This document shows, one piece after another, positions 1 to 8,097 of a DNA stretch of 64,000 bases; positions within the stretch are counted from its first letter, which is position 1; each line of letters starts with the position of its first letter. The translations under genes and the position numbers were made by a program. The notes beneath the pieces were generated by a model. The model was not told where the DNA came from. It worked only from the letters and a program-made list of their open reading frames with translations, and made no database searches. This stretch comes from JAFECT01 sp963838235. GTDB taxonomy: Bacteria; Pseudomonadota; Alphaproteobacteria; Caulobacterales; Caulobacteraceae. Location: the NCBI GenBank assembly GCA_963838235.1, contig CAWIQJ010000002.1, positions 310,001 to 374,000 of the forward strand. Reading direction: 5' to 3'.

Positions 1-1438
1 TCAGCTGTACGGCGCGGCGGTTGATCTCATGGTCGTCGGCGGCGAGCACGCGCAGGGCGCGGCCGTCCGCCGGCTGGCGCGGCGCGCTTTCGTTGGCGGC
101 CTCCGGCACGGCCGGCGCCGCGGCGACAGGGAGGGTGAGCGCAAGCGTGAAGGTCGAACCCTCGCCCTTGACGCTGAAGGCGGTGAGCTGACCGCCCATG
201 AGGTGGGCGAGCTGGCGGCTGATGACCAGACCCAGACCGGTGCCGCCGTGATTGCGGGCGATCGAGGCGTCGCCCTGGCCGAAGGGCGTGAACAGGCGGC
301 TCAGCTGTTCGCGATCCATGCCGGGGCCGGTGTCGACCACCTGCAGGCGGATGGCGGCGCCGTCGTCGGCCGAGGCCCAGGCTTTCAGCCGCAGCGACAC
401 CGAGCCGTGTTCGGTGAACTTCACGGCGTTGGAGACGAGATTGTTGACGATCTGGCGCAGGCGCGTCGGATCGCCCTCGACCCAGCGCGGCAGGCTGGCG
501 GCGCCTTCGACGCGCAGCTTCAGGCCCTTCTTGCGCGCCTCGGCGGTCCAGAACCGCGCGGTTTGCGCCACGACCGCGCGCAGGTCGAAGGTCACCGCCT
601 CCATCGACATGCGGCCCGCGTCGAGCTTCGCGTGATCGAGCACGTCGTCGAGCAGGGTCTTCATCATCCGGCCCGCGTCGGCGATCAGAGTCGCGTGCGC
701 TTTCAGGCTCGAGCCCTTGGCGGCGCGTTCGAGTTCGATGGATCCGGCCAGCATGGCGCTGATCGGGGTGCGCAGTTCATGGCCGATGGTGGCGACATAG
801 ATCGACTTGGCGGCGCCGGCGGCTTCCGCCTCGGTGGCTTTGCGCTCGGCCAGGGTGCGCGCTTCCGCTTCGGAGCGGCGGCTCGTTTCGAGCACGTTCC
901 ACAAGGCGACGGCGTAACCGGCGAAGCCGAGACAGCCCAGGGCGGTGACGCCCTGGAGCATGGACGAAGCGCCGTACAAACTCATGAAGAAGGGCGTGGC
1001 CAGAAGATAGGCCACTTCCGGTCCGAGTGCGCAGGCCAGCACGACGCGGGAGCCGGGCGTTCCGACCACGGCGTTTAGCATCGCCGCCGAGATCACCAGC
1101 GCAGAGATCACGCCGCCGTCGGCGCCCTGGAAACTCCACAGCGGCACCGACAGGGCGCCGAATGCGACGCCGTTCATCGCGACGCCGATGCAGCCCAGCA
1201 CATTGCGCCAGATCGGCAGGCGCTCGACGCGGCCCGAGGTCAGTGGCCCGAAGGCGAGCATTTCGGGAAGCTGGCCGGCGAGGAAAAACAGCAGCCACGG
1301 CATCACCGTGGACCAGCCCAACAGCCGGTTCAGCGAGAGCGCGATGAGACAGCCGATCACGACGCGCGTCATCAACTGACGCCGGCGCATGCGCGCTGCG
1401 ATCGCGATGCCGCAATAAGCCTCAGCTTCAGCCGTCAT
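1..1438 (-). CDS. Membrane hybrid histidine kinase, partial (3' end beyond the left edge)
   Basis: The reading frame is open from the ATG at 1438 to the window edge (479 codons). The N-terminal ~160 residues hold several hydrophobic membrane segments. A HisKA domain follows with the H-box ATIGHELRTP (His220), then a full HATPase_c domain: N-box NNLVSNAVKF, G1 DTGPGM and G2 GGTGLGLVIS. The last visible residues, RVLAADDHEINRR, are the acidic start of a receiver domain, so this is a hybrid kinase that autophosphorylates and passes phosphate to its own receiver. The signal sensed and the partner phosphotransferase cannot be told. The gene opposes nothing on its 5' side; 1439-1575 separates it from the acyl-CoA dehydrogenase operon and shows no gene. 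Confidence 0.9.
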   Translation of the reverse strand, partial: MTAEAEAYCGIAIAARMRRRQLMTRVVIGCLIALSLNRLLGWSTVMPWLLFFLAGQLPEMLAFGPLTSGRVERLPIWRNVLGCIGVAMNGVAFGALSVPLWSFQGADGGVISALVISAAMLNAVVGTPGSRVVLACALGPEVAYLLATPFFMSLYGASSMLQGVTALGCLGFAGYAVALWNVLETSRRSEAEARTLAERKATEAEAAGAAKSIYVATIGHELRTPISAMLAGSIELERAAKGSSLKAHATLIADAGRMMKTLLDDVLDHAKLDAGRMSMEAVTFDLRAVVAQTARFWTAEARKKGLKLRVEGAASLPRWVEGDPTRLRQIVNNLVSNAVKFTEHGSVSLRLKAWASADDGAAIRLQVVDTGPGMDREQLSRLFTPFGQGDASIARNHGGTGLGLVISRQLAHLMGGQLTAFSVKGEGSTFTLALTLPVAAAPAVPEAANESAPRQPADGRALRVLAADDHEINRRAVQL

Positions 1439-1575
1439 GGTTGAGCCGTCTCCGCCGAAAGCACGCCCCCCAGGGACGCCGCCCGCGCGTTTGGTTAAGC
1501 GCACACGGTAACGGCGCAGCGCTAACGACCGGTGAAAGCTCTGCTGGTTTCTGGAATATTTTTAGGCGCTTATGG

Positions 1576-2739
1576 TTAAAGCGTCCGCGCGATCAGGACC
1601 TTCATGATCTCGTTCGTGCCGCCGTAGATGCGCTGCACCCGCGCGTCCTTATAGAGCTGGGCGATCGGGTATTCCGCCATATAGCCGTAGCCGCCGTGGA
1701 GCTGCAGGCATTCGTCCAGGGTCTCGCCCTGGATGTCGGTGCACCAGTATTTGGCCATCGACGCCGTGGCGGGATCGAGCTTTCCCTCCAGGTGGCGGCC
1801 GATGCAGTAGTCGGTGAACACGCGGCCTATGGTAAGTTTTGTCTTAACCTCGGCCAGCTTGAACTGGGTGTTCTGGAAGTCGAGGATCGCCTTGCCGAAG
1901 GCCTTGCGGTCCTTCACGTACTTCACCGTCTCGTTAAAGCCGCGCTCGGCGGCGGCGATGCCCTGGACGGCGATGTTCAACCGCTCCTGCGGCAGTTGCT
2001 GCATCAGCTGGATGAAGCCTTCGCCCTCCAAGGTCCCGATCAGGTTCGAGGTCGGCACGCGCACGTCGTTGAAAAACAGCTCCGAGGTGTCGTTCCCCTC
2101 GGCGCCCAGTTTGTGCAGGTTGCGTCCGCGTTCGAAGCCCGGCGCATCGTCGGTCTCGACCACGATCAGCGACACGCCCTTGGCGCCCTTGGTCGGGTCG
2201 GTCTTGACGACCACGATGATCAGATTGGCCAGCTGGCCGTTGGTGATGAAGGTCTTCTGGCCGTTGATGACGTAGTGGTTGCCGTCCTTTTTTGCGCTGG
2301 TGCGCACGCCCTGCAGGTCCGAGCCCGCGCCCGGCTCGCTCATGGCGATGGCGCCGATATAATCGCAGCTCGCGAGCTTGGGCAGCCAACGTTGCTTCTG
2401 CTCCTCGGAGCCGTAGTGGACGATGTAAGGCGCCACGATCGCGTTGTGCAGCGACAGGCCCCAGTTGTCGGCGCCCTTCAGGCCCATGCGCCGCATCAGG
2501 ACAGCCTCGTGCCGGTAGTCGCCGCCCGCGCCGCCGTATTCGGCGGGGATGGACAGGCCCGACAGACCCGCGGCGCCGGCCTTCAGCCAAAGATCGCGGC
2601 CGACGTTCTGCTGGGCGCGCCAGCGCGCCTGGTCCTCGGGCGTGCAGTACTGGTCGAGAAAGCGGTCGACGGAATCGGCAAAGATCTGCAGTTCCTCTTC
2701 GCGCATGAATTCGGGGTCTTCGACGCCGAGCGGATCCAT
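1576..2739 (-). CDS. Acyl-CoA dehydrogenase (387 aa)
   Basis: FAD-dependent acyl-CoA dehydrogenase that forms the trans-2 double bond in an acyl-CoA and passes electrons to ETF. The usual order is visible: N-terminal helical domain, middle beta domain with AMSEPGAGSDL and ITNG, and a C-terminal helical domain with LHGGYGYMAEYP and the FAD/CoA-site signature IYGGTNEI near the end. The length of 387 aa is normal for the family. The ATG at 2739 shares one base with the stop of the upstream dehydrogenase (TGATG), so the two are translationally coupled in a merR-acad-acad operon. A much longer open frame continues upstream, but it is antisense noise over the neighbouring gene. The substrate is unknown; a branched- or medium-chain acyl-CoA is likely given the MerR regulator. 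Confidence 0.93.
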   Translation of the reverse strand: MDPLGVEDPEFMREEELQIFADSVDRFLDQYCTPEDQARWRAQQNVGRDLWLKAGAAGLSGLSIPAEYGGAGGDYRHEAVLMRRMGLKGADNWGLSLHNAIVAPYIVHYGSEEQKQRWLPKLASCDYIGAIAMSEPGAGSDLQGVRTSAKKDGNHYVINGQKTFITNGQLANLIIVVVKTDPTKGAKGVSLIVVETDDAPGFERGRNLHKLGAEGNDTSELFFNDVRVPTSNLIGTLEGEGFIQLMQQLPQERLNIAVQGIAAAERGFNETVKYVKDRKAFGKAILDFQNTQFKLAEVKTKLTIGRVFTDYCIGRHLEGKLDPATASMAKYWCTDIQGETLDECLQLHGGYGYMAEYPIAQLYKDARVQRIYGGTNEIMKVLIARTL

Positions 2740-4523
2740 CAGAACGCCTCCGCGGCCAGGGCCATCATCGAGGCCGAGCCGGTCTTCAGCTTGGCGAGAT
2801 GGCCGGCGACGTCGGGCAGCACGCGCTCGACGAAATAGAGTCCGGTCGCGACCTTGGTCGCATAGTACGGGTCTTCGTCCTTGGCCTTGATCTTCGCCTG
2901 CGCGGCCTTGGCCATCTGCGCCCACATATAGGCCAGCGCGGTCAGGCCGAAGAGGTGCAGATAGTCGGTCGAGGCGGCGCCGGCGTTGTCGGGGTTCTGC
3001 AGGCCGTTCTGCATCAGCCAGAAGGTGGCCTCCTGCAGTTTCGCCTTGGCGTCGGTCAGGCCGTCGACGAAGGGTTTCAGCTTTTCGTCGGCCTTGTTGT
3101 CGCCGACGAAGGCGTCGATCTCGGCGAAGAAACTCATGATCGCACGACCGCCATTGGCGGCGAGTTTGCGGCCCACCAGATCCAGCGCCTGGATGCCGTT
3201 GGTGCCTTCGTAGATCATTGTGATGCGCGCGTCGCGCAGGTACTGCGAGGCGGGGAAGTGTTCGGTGTAGCCCGAGCCGCCGTGCACCTGCATCGCCAGC
3301 GAGGTCACATGGAATCCCCGGTCGGTCAGATAGGCCTTCAGCACCGGCGTCAGCAGCCCCATGTAGTCCTCGGCCTTGGTGCGCACGCCTTCGTCGTCGG
3401 AGTGTTCGAGGTCGGCGTGCAGCGACGTCCACAGCACGAAGGCCTGGCCGCCTTCGACCAGGGCCTTGGACTCCATCAGCATGCGGCGCACGTCCGGGTG
3501 CACAATGATCGGGTCGGCCGGGCCGTCGGGATTCTTCGGCCCGGTCAGCGAGCGGCCCTGCAGTCGGTCCTTGGCGAATTCGACGGCGGCCTGATAGGCG
3601 GCGGTGGCAATCGACAGGCCCTGCAGGCCGGTGCCGAGCCGCGCTTCGTTCATCATCACGAACATGGCGCGCAGGCCCTGGTTCTCGTGACCCACCAGCC
3701 AAGCCTTGGCTTCGTCATAGACCATCACAGCGGTCGCGTTGCCGTGGATGCCCATCTTATGCTCGAGCCCGGCGCACACCATCGTGTTGCGCGCGCCCAG
3801 CGAGCCGTCGTCGCCCACCAGGAACTTCGGGCACACGAACAGGCTGATGCCCTTGGTCCCTTGCGGCGCGCCTTCGATGCGCGCGAGCACCAGGTGGATG
3901 ATGTTGTCGGTGAAGTCGTGTTCGCCCGAGCTAATCCAGATCTTCTGACCCGAGATCTTGTACGTCCCATCGGCTTGCGCAACCGCCTTGGTGCGGATCA
4001 TGCCGAGGTCCGTGCCGCACTGCGGCTCGGTCAGGTTCATCGTCCCGCCCCACTCGCCGCTGACGATCTTGGGCAGGTATTTGTCCTTCTGCTCATCGGA
4101 GCCGTTGGCGTAGAGCGCCGAATACACGCCGTGGCTCAGACCGGGATACATGGAGAAGGCCGCGCTCGCCGCCGCCGTCATCTGGCCGAACGCGGATGAG
4201 ACCACCGACGGCATGCCCTGACCGCCGTACTTCGGATCGGAGCCCAGCGCGGTCCAGCCGCCCTCGACCATCTGTTTGTAGGCGTCCTTCCAGCCGGTCG
4301 GCGTGACCACGGTGTTGTCGGGGTTCCACGTGCAGCCTTCCTGGTCGCCGGCGCGGTTCACCGGCGCGATCACGCCCTCGGCGAACTTGGCGCCTTCCTC
4401 GAGGATCTGCTGGACGAGGTCGGACGAGGCGTCGGCGAAGCCGGGCAGGTTGGAGTACCGGTCGATGTCGAGAACATCCTTCAGGATGAACATCAGGTCG
4501 CGGACGGGCGCGGAATAGGCCAT
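2739..4523 (-). CDS. Large acyl-CoA dehydrogenase, DmdC-like (594 aa)
   Basis: Acyl-CoA dehydrogenase of the ~600-residue subfamily with an added C-terminal domain, the group that includes 3-methylmercaptopropionyl-CoA dehydrogenase (DmdC). Visible features are LTEPQCGTDLG in the middle domain, QVHGGSGYTEHFP, and MIYEGTNGIQALDL, followed by about 150 residues of extra helical domain. The start MAYSAPVRDL at 4523 is preferred to an upstream in-frame start, because it lies one base after the merR stop and matches the family N-terminus. It is the second gene of a merR-led operon. A DmdB-like acyl-CoA ligase occurs 15 kb away, but a DMSP-degradation role is only a possibility; many members act on other acyl-CoAs. 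Confidence 0.92.
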   Translation of the reverse strand: MAYSAPVRDLMFILKDVLDIDRYSNLPGFADASSDLVQQILEEGAKFAEGVIAPVNRAGDQEGCTWNPDNTVVTPTGWKDAYKQMVEGGWTALGSDPKYGGQGMPSVVSSAFGQMTAAASAAFSMYPGLSHGVYSALYANGSDEQKDKYLPKIVSGEWGGTMNLTEPQCGTDLGMIRTKAVAQADGTYKISGQKIWISSGEHDFTDNIIHLVLARIEGAPQGTKGISLFVCPKFLVGDDGSLGARNTMVCAGLEHKMGIHGNATAVMVYDEAKAWLVGHENQGLRAMFVMMNEARLGTGLQGLSIATAAYQAAVEFAKDRLQGRSLTGPKNPDGPADPIIVHPDVRRMLMESKALVEGGQAFVLWTSLHADLEHSDDEGVRTKAEDYMGLLTPVLKAYLTDRGFHVTSLAMQVHGGSGYTEHFPASQYLRDARITMIYEGTNGIQALDLVGRKLAANGGRAIMSFFAEIDAFVGDNKADEKLKPFVDGLTDAKAKLQEATFWLMQNGLQNPDNAGAASTDYLHLFGLTALAYMWAQMAKAAQAKIKAKDEDPYYATKVATGLYFVERVLPDVAGHLAKLKTGSASMMALAAEAF

Positions 4524-4524
4524 G

Positions 4525-5013
4525 TCAGATCCTCTTGCGGAGCGGCGAGGGGGAGGCGTCCGGCTCGTGATCGAGCCGGGCGGAAAGTACGGACTGGTAG
4601 TCTTCGGCCTGGGGCAGCAGGTCGGGCCGGGATTCACGCAGGCGCTTCTCGATCCAGTGACACGATGCTTCGAGCGCCTTGATGGCGGCGTTCACCGCCT
4701 CGCGCTTGTATTTCAGGGTCACGATCTGGGCGCGGAACTTCTTCAGCGAGACCGACAGTTGCTGGCTGTTGTCGGCGTGGTCGTAGAGGTCGAGCATCTC
4801 GCGGATTTCGGTCAGGGAGAACCCGACCCGCTTGCCGTCCACGATCAGCTTCACCCGGGCCCGGTCGCGAGCCGAGAACACCCGGGTCTGACCGCGGCGG
4901 TCAGGGGCCAGCAGCGCCTTGTCCTCGTAGAACCGCAGCGCGCGGGCGGTGACCCCGAACTCCTTGCAGAGTTGCCGGATCGAATAGGTCCTGTGCTCGT
5001 CGGCCGGGGGCAT
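4525..5013 (-). CDS. MerR-family regulator of the acyl-CoA dehydrogenase operon
   Basis: 162-residue MerR-type transcription factor. The N-terminal winged helix-turn-helix is clear (SIRQLCKEFGVTARALRFYEDKALL, shown here only as its key part ALRFYEDK around residues 25-35). A long dimerisation helix follows, with no metal-binding Cys pattern. This resembles the MerR regulators that control branched-chain amino acid and fatty-acid catabolism genes in proteobacteria. The start is taken at MPPADEHRTYS (5013). Upstream in-frame residues exist, but they would run through the palindromic operator at 5028-5043. Its stop is one base from the start of the first acyl-CoA dehydrogenase, and it is divergent from lysK. 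Confidence 0.9.
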   Translation of the reverse strand: MPPADEHRTYSIRQLCKEFGVTARALRFYEDKALLAPDRRGQTRVFSARDRARVKLIVDGKRVGFSLTEIREMLDLYDHADNSQQLSVSLKKFRAQIVTLKYKREAVNAAIKALEASCHWIEKRLRESRPDLLPQAEDYQSVLSARLDHEPDASPSPLRKRI

Positions 5014-5027
5014 GGCCCGGCTATAAC

Positions 5028-5043
5028 TTGACGTGCGCGTCAA
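5028..5043. promoter_or_regulatory. Palindromic operator candidate upstream of merR
   Basis: TTGACGTGCGCGTCAA is a perfect 6-bp inverted repeat (TTGACG/CGTCAA) around a TGCG centre. It sits 15 bp upstream of the merR start. MerR-type acyl-CoA catabolism regulators bind ACG/CGT palindromes of this kind, so autoregulation of the merR-acad operon is the simplest reading. On the minus strand TATAGC ends six bases before the ATG, and there is no Shine-Dalgarno sequence, which suggests a leaderless transcript. The site is also within 100 bp of lysK. Confidence 0.6.
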
Positions 5044-5112
5044 GGGAAGCTTCTTGCTCGCCCTCGCGCCGCGGCGTTGACCGGCGCCCCGCGCACCCTT
5101 AAGCCCGCTGCA

Positions 5113-6807
5113 ATGCAGCAAATCCCGTCCCTCCAGGGCCTTTCCCCCCTCGCCCGCGACGCGCGCGCCTGGCCGTTCGAACAGGCGCGCAACCTGCTAG
5201 CGCGTCTGCTCAAGCTCAGGCTGGATGGCGACGCCGAACGCGACCTGGCCGCAACGCTGTTGGAACAGGGCAAGGCCGACGAGGTGCGGGCGACCTTTGC
5301 GCGCTTTCAGGCTCCGGTGGTGTTCGAGACCGGCTACGGCCCCTCGGGCCTGCCGCACATGGGCACCTTCGGCGAGGTGATGCGCACGACCATGGTGCGC
5401 ACCGCGTTCCGCGCCTTGACCGACGACCAGATTCCGACGCGCCTGATCTGCTTCTCCGACGACATGGACGGGCTGCGCAAGGTGCCCGAAAATGTGCCGA
5501 ACAAGACAGTGCTGGAAGAGGACCTCGGCAAGCCGCTGACGGTGGTGCGCGATCCGTTCGGCGAGCATCCCAGCTTCGGCCAGCACAACAACGCGCGCCT
5601 GATGGCGTTTCTGGACTCATTCGGCTTCGACTACGAGTTCATGTCGTCGACGGACTGTTATCGCACCGGCGTGTTCGATGCGACGCTGCTGCGGGCGCTG
5701 GCGCGGTTCGACGACATCCAGGCGGTGATGCTGCCGACGCTCGGGCCCGACCGCCGCGCGAGTTACTCCTGCTTCCTACCGATCAGTCCGTCCACGGGAC
5801 GCGTGCTGCAGGTTCCCACGTTGGAACGCCACGTCGATCGCGGGACCATCGTCTACCAGGACGAGGACGGCTCGCGCGTCGAGACGCCGGTGACCGGCGG
5901 CGCGGTGAAGATGCAATGGAAGCCCGACTGGGCCATGCGCTGGACCGCTCTGGGGGTCGACTACGAGATGTCGGGCAAGGACCTGATCAACTCTGTGAAG
6001 GCCTCGAACCGGATCTGCCGCGTGCTCGGCGGCGATCCGCCGGAAGGCTTTCACTACGAGCTCTTCCTCGACGAGAAGGGCGAGAAGATCTCCAAGTCCA
6101 AGGGCAACGGCCTGACCATGGAGGAGTGGCTGCGTTACGGCGCGCCCGAGAGCCTCGCCTACTACAATTTCCAGTCGCCCAAGTCGGCCAAGCGGCTCTA
6201 TTTCGACGTTGTGCCGCGCGCGGCGGACGACTATCTGCAGCATCTCGACGCCTATCAGCTACAGGAGCCGGCGCCGCGCCTCGACAATCCGGTCTGGCAC
6301 GTGCACCGCGGCTTCCCGCCGGCGAAGGGCTCGCCGGTCAGCTTCGGCCTGATGCTGAACCTCGTGTCGGTGGCCAATGCGACCTCGACGACGATGCTTT
6401 GGGGCTTCCTGGAGCGCTACCTGCCGGGCGCGACGGCTGAGAGTGAGCCGTTGCTCGATCGCCTCGCGCGCTTTGCGCTGAACTACTACGAAGACTTCGT
6501 TCGTCCGGCGAAACAGTTCCGTGAGCCGGACGCCAAGGAGCGCGCGGCCATGGTCGACCTGGTCCAGCGCCTGCGCGCGCTGCCGGGCGACTGCCGCGAT
6601 GGCGAGACCATCCAGAACGAGGTCTATGCGGTGGGCAAGGACCACGGCTTCGAGCCGCTGCGCGACTGGTTCAAGGCGCTCTACGAGGTGCTGCTGGGCC
6701 AGACCCAGGGGCCGCGCTTCGGCTCGTTCGCGGCGGTCTATGGCCTGGACCGCACCATCGCCCTGATCGACCAGGCGCTCGCAGGCGAGCTGATGTCGGC
6801 GGGCTAA
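5113..6807 (+). CDS. lysK: Lysine--tRNA ligase, class I (564 aa)
   Basis: Class I (archaeal-type) lysyl-tRNA synthetase, which charges tRNA-Lys and replaces the class II LysS in many alphaproteobacteria. The HIGH-like signature is in SGLPHMGTF (residues ~76-84) and the KMSKS loop is KISKSKGNG, followed by LTMEEWLRYGAPESLAYY. The C-terminal helical anticodon-binding region is present, and the length fits the family. The ATG at 5113 (MQQIPSLQGL) is chosen; an alternative start 36 bases upstream adds only a Pro/Ala-rich stretch. It is divergent from merR and followed by two palindromic repeats. No class II lysS is seen in the window. Confidence 0.95.
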   Translation: MQQIPSLQGLSPLARDARAWPFEQARNLLARLLKLRLDGDAERDLAATLLEQGKADEVRATFARFQAPVVFETGYGPSGLPHMGTFGEVMRTTMVRTAFRALTDDQIPTRLICFSDDMDGLRKVPENVPNKTVLEEDLGKPLTVVRDPFGEHPSFGQHNNARLMAFLDSFGFDYEFMSSTDCYRTGVFDATLLRALARFDDIQAVMLPTLGPDRRASYSCFLPISPSTGRVLQVPTLERHVDRGTIVYQDEDGSRVETPVTGGAVKMQWKPDWAMRWTALGVDYEMSGKDLINSVKASNRICRVLGGDPPEGFHYELFLDEKGEKISKSKGNGLTMEEWLRYGAPESLAYYNFQSPKSAKRLYFDVVPRAADDYLQHLDAYQLQEPAPRLDNPVWHVHRGFPPAKGSPVSFGLMLNLVSVANATSTTMLWGFLERYLPGATAESEPLLDRLARFALNYYEDFVRPAKQFREPDAKERAAMVDLVQRLRALPGDCRDGETIQNEVYAVGKDHGFEPLRDWFKALYEVLLGQTQGPRFGSFAAVYGLDRTIALIDQALAGELMSAG

Positions 6808-6842
6808 CGGCCGTTCGAATCCGAACGTCAGATTTGAGACAC

Positions 6843-6893
6843 TAGAGCACGATGCGATCAGATGGGCTCATCTGATCGTTGAATCGTGCTCTA
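6843..6893. repeat. Palindromic intergenic repeat 1 (3' of lysK)
   Basis: Inverted repeat with outer arms TAGAGCACGAT (6843-6853) and ATCGTGCTCTA (6883-6893) and inner arms CGATCAGATG and CATCTGATCG around GGCT. It sits between the convergent lysK and the 6955-7413 gene. It has the look of a dispersed alphaproteobacterial palindromic element and could form a long hairpin in either transcript. There is no T-run, so it is not a classic terminator. Confidence 0.75.
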
Positions 6894-6906
6894 GAATCAA
6901 AAGTTT

Positions 6907-6955
6907 GAGCGCGTTGTGACCGCAAAACCGGTTTCCACTTTTGCGCAACGCGCTC
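6907..6955. repeat. Palindromic intergenic repeat 2 with nested arms
   Basis: Outer arms GAGCGCGTTG (6907-6916) and CAACGCGCTC (6946-6955), with inner arms CGCAAAA (6921-6927) and TTTTGCG (6939-6945) around a CCGGTTTCCA core. The element runs into the stop codon (TAG, minus strand) of the next gene, whose last codons therefore abut the repeat. This core, with AAAACCGGTTT-like sequence, resembles widespread intergenic palindromes of alphaproteobacteria. Confidence 0.75.
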
Positions 6956-7413
6956 TAGTTGCGGAAGGGCTCGAGCGGCTTGCCCTGGAGGGCCTCGCGC
7001 TCACGCCAGACGATGATCGTGCCGATCAGGAGCGCGGCGGCGACGTAATAGGCCGTGAGGTTGTAGGCGATGAGATAGAGGACGCCGTCGATGCGCAATC
7101 CGGCAGCCTTTCCGATATTGACGGCGACGGCGATGGCCTGGAACGCTGCGGCCCACATCGGCCAGCTTCGCCGGGATTTCCAGGCGAGGAACGAAAAGAC
7201 CATCAGATCGATGATATCGATGGCCATGACGGGATATTGGGCGCGCAGCAGGCCGAGCGCCTGCTGGGAGGCGAGCGAGGCGCCCCATGAGACCAGAAGC
7301 AGGCCGCCGACCAACCGCTCTGTCATCTCGCCTTTCAGAATCGCGAAACAGCAGACGAGGACGAAGATGATCGTCCCGATGTGGTGGACAAAGAGACTAA
7401 GCAGGTTCTGCAA
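6955..7413 (-). CDS. Small multi-spanning membrane protein (152 aa)
   Basis: Unrecognised inner-membrane protein. About four to five hydrophobic segments are visible: residues ~8-28 (IIFVLVCCFAIL), ~32-50, ~60-78 (MAIDIIDLMVFSFLAW), ~85-102 and ~115-138. It ends WREREALQGKPLEPFRN. The start is a TTG at 7413; the first ATG in frame would remove the first membrane span. The stop codon overlaps a palindromic repeat. The hairpin terminator of the upstream minus-strand gene (7420-7445) lies only 7 bases before this TTG, so expression may depend on readthrough or on its own start site. No function is inferred. Confidence 0.7.
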   Translation of the reverse strand: MQNLLSLFVHHIGTIIFVLVCCFAILKGEMTERLVGGLLLVSWGASLASQQALGLLRAQYPVMAIDIIDLMVFSFLAWKSRRSWPMWAAAFQAIAVAVNIGKAAGLRIDGVLYLIAYNLTAYYVAAALLIGTIIVWREREALQGKPLEPFRN

Positions 7414-7419
7414 AAGAAA

Positions 7420-7445
7420 CGCCCCCAGGCGGTGGCCTGGGGGCG
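7420..7445 (-). terminator. Rho-independent terminator of the 7498-7842 gene
   Basis: Eleven-base inverted repeat CGCCCCCAGGC / GCCTGGGGGCG with a GGTG loop. On the minus strand it is followed by GTTTCTTTTG. It lies about 50 bases after the stop at 7498 and just before the TTG start at 7413. Confidence 0.75.
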
Positions 7446-7497
7446 AATTTGCCTGACTCGCCGGACGACGTACACGCTGCCGGCGATGAATTCGTCG

Positions 7498-7842
7498 TTA
7501 GGAGGCGACCCGCAGCGGGCTGACTTCGGAGGTCACGCCACTGTTGTCGTCCGGCTTTTCCAGCGGGCCGGCCTCTTCGTCGGCGACGCCCATCTTGCGC
7601 TGCAGGTTCTGCAGCGAGGAGTGGGCCGCCATGACGGCGCGGCGGGCTTCGGCCATGGCGCCGATGGACTCGGCGACGCGGCTCTGGGCGGCTTCGGCGG
7701 CGACGGCCGAGAGCTTCAGGACCTTGCGGCCTTCCACCATCAACTCGAGAAGCTGAGCGGCGCGGACCATCGCCGTGTCGATCGCTTCTTCGGTGGCGAA
7801 CAGTTTGGCGGCCACGCTCTTCACAGTCTCGATCTTGCTCAT
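7498..7842 (-). CDS. Helical hypothetical protein under a CtrA box (114 aa)
   Basis: Soluble, Ala/Glu-rich protein predicted to be almost entirely helical over residues 1-85 (MSKIETVKSVAAKLFATEE, then heptad-like VAAEAAQSRVAES). It has an acidic, disordered tail (DEEAGPLEKPDDNSG). There is no signal peptide or membrane span, and I do not recognise the family. The start at 7842 is supported by AGGTGGAA nine bases upstream. A perfect TTAA-N7-TTAA CtrA site lies 45-59 bases upstream of the start, and a strong terminator follows. This makes it a monocistronic, probably cell-cycle-regulated gene. Confidence 0.8.
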   Translation of the reverse strand: MSKIETVKSVAAKLFATEEAIDTAMVRAAQLLELMVEGRKVLKLSAVAAEAAQSRVAESIGAMAEARRAVMAAHSSLQNLQRKMGVADEEAGPLEKPDDNSGVTSEVSPLRVAS

Positions 7843-7886
7843 AATCAATTCCACCTGTGCTCTGAGAGAGATTTCGGGAGTTAAGC

Positions 7887-7901
7887 TTAAGCGTCTCTTA
7901 A
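7887..7901. promoter_or_regulatory. Perfect CtrA box, TTAA-N7-TTAA
   Basis: TTAA (7887-7890), seven bases GCGTCTC, TTAA (7898-7901). A further TTAA stands at 7881-7884. This is the exact full-site consensus of the caulobacterial cell-cycle regulator CtrA, at a promoter-like distance from the 7842 start. No other perfect full site was found in the window by eye. Confidence 0.75.
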
Positions 7902-8097
7902 CACGGACGATGCCTTGGCGGTAGGCCCGCGTAGCGCTGTTTTTCGCCGCGACGGGGCAAAAAACCCGCGTTCCCCTTGCTTTTCGGCCGTCCGATGCTG
8001 CAAACGCCAGGAAATTAACCACGAATTCCGCAGCTTACGCCAGGATTTCTGCAACTCAGCCGCAGCGCGTGGCGCATTGTCGCAACTGCTGCGGGCA

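Noticed and set aside
29..1078. 349-codon plus-strand open frame at the left edge
   Set aside because: Antisense to the histidine kinase, whose H, N, G1 and G2 boxes are all in the minus-strand frame.
1495..1511. TTAA...GTAA as a CtrA site upstream of the first kinase
   Set aside because: The spacer is nine bases, not seven.
1576..3702. Apparent 708-residue fusion ending in an acyl-CoA dehydrogenase
   Set aside because: The N-terminal half is an alternative frame over the neighbouring dehydrogenase; the true start is the ATG at 2739 coupled to the upstream stop.
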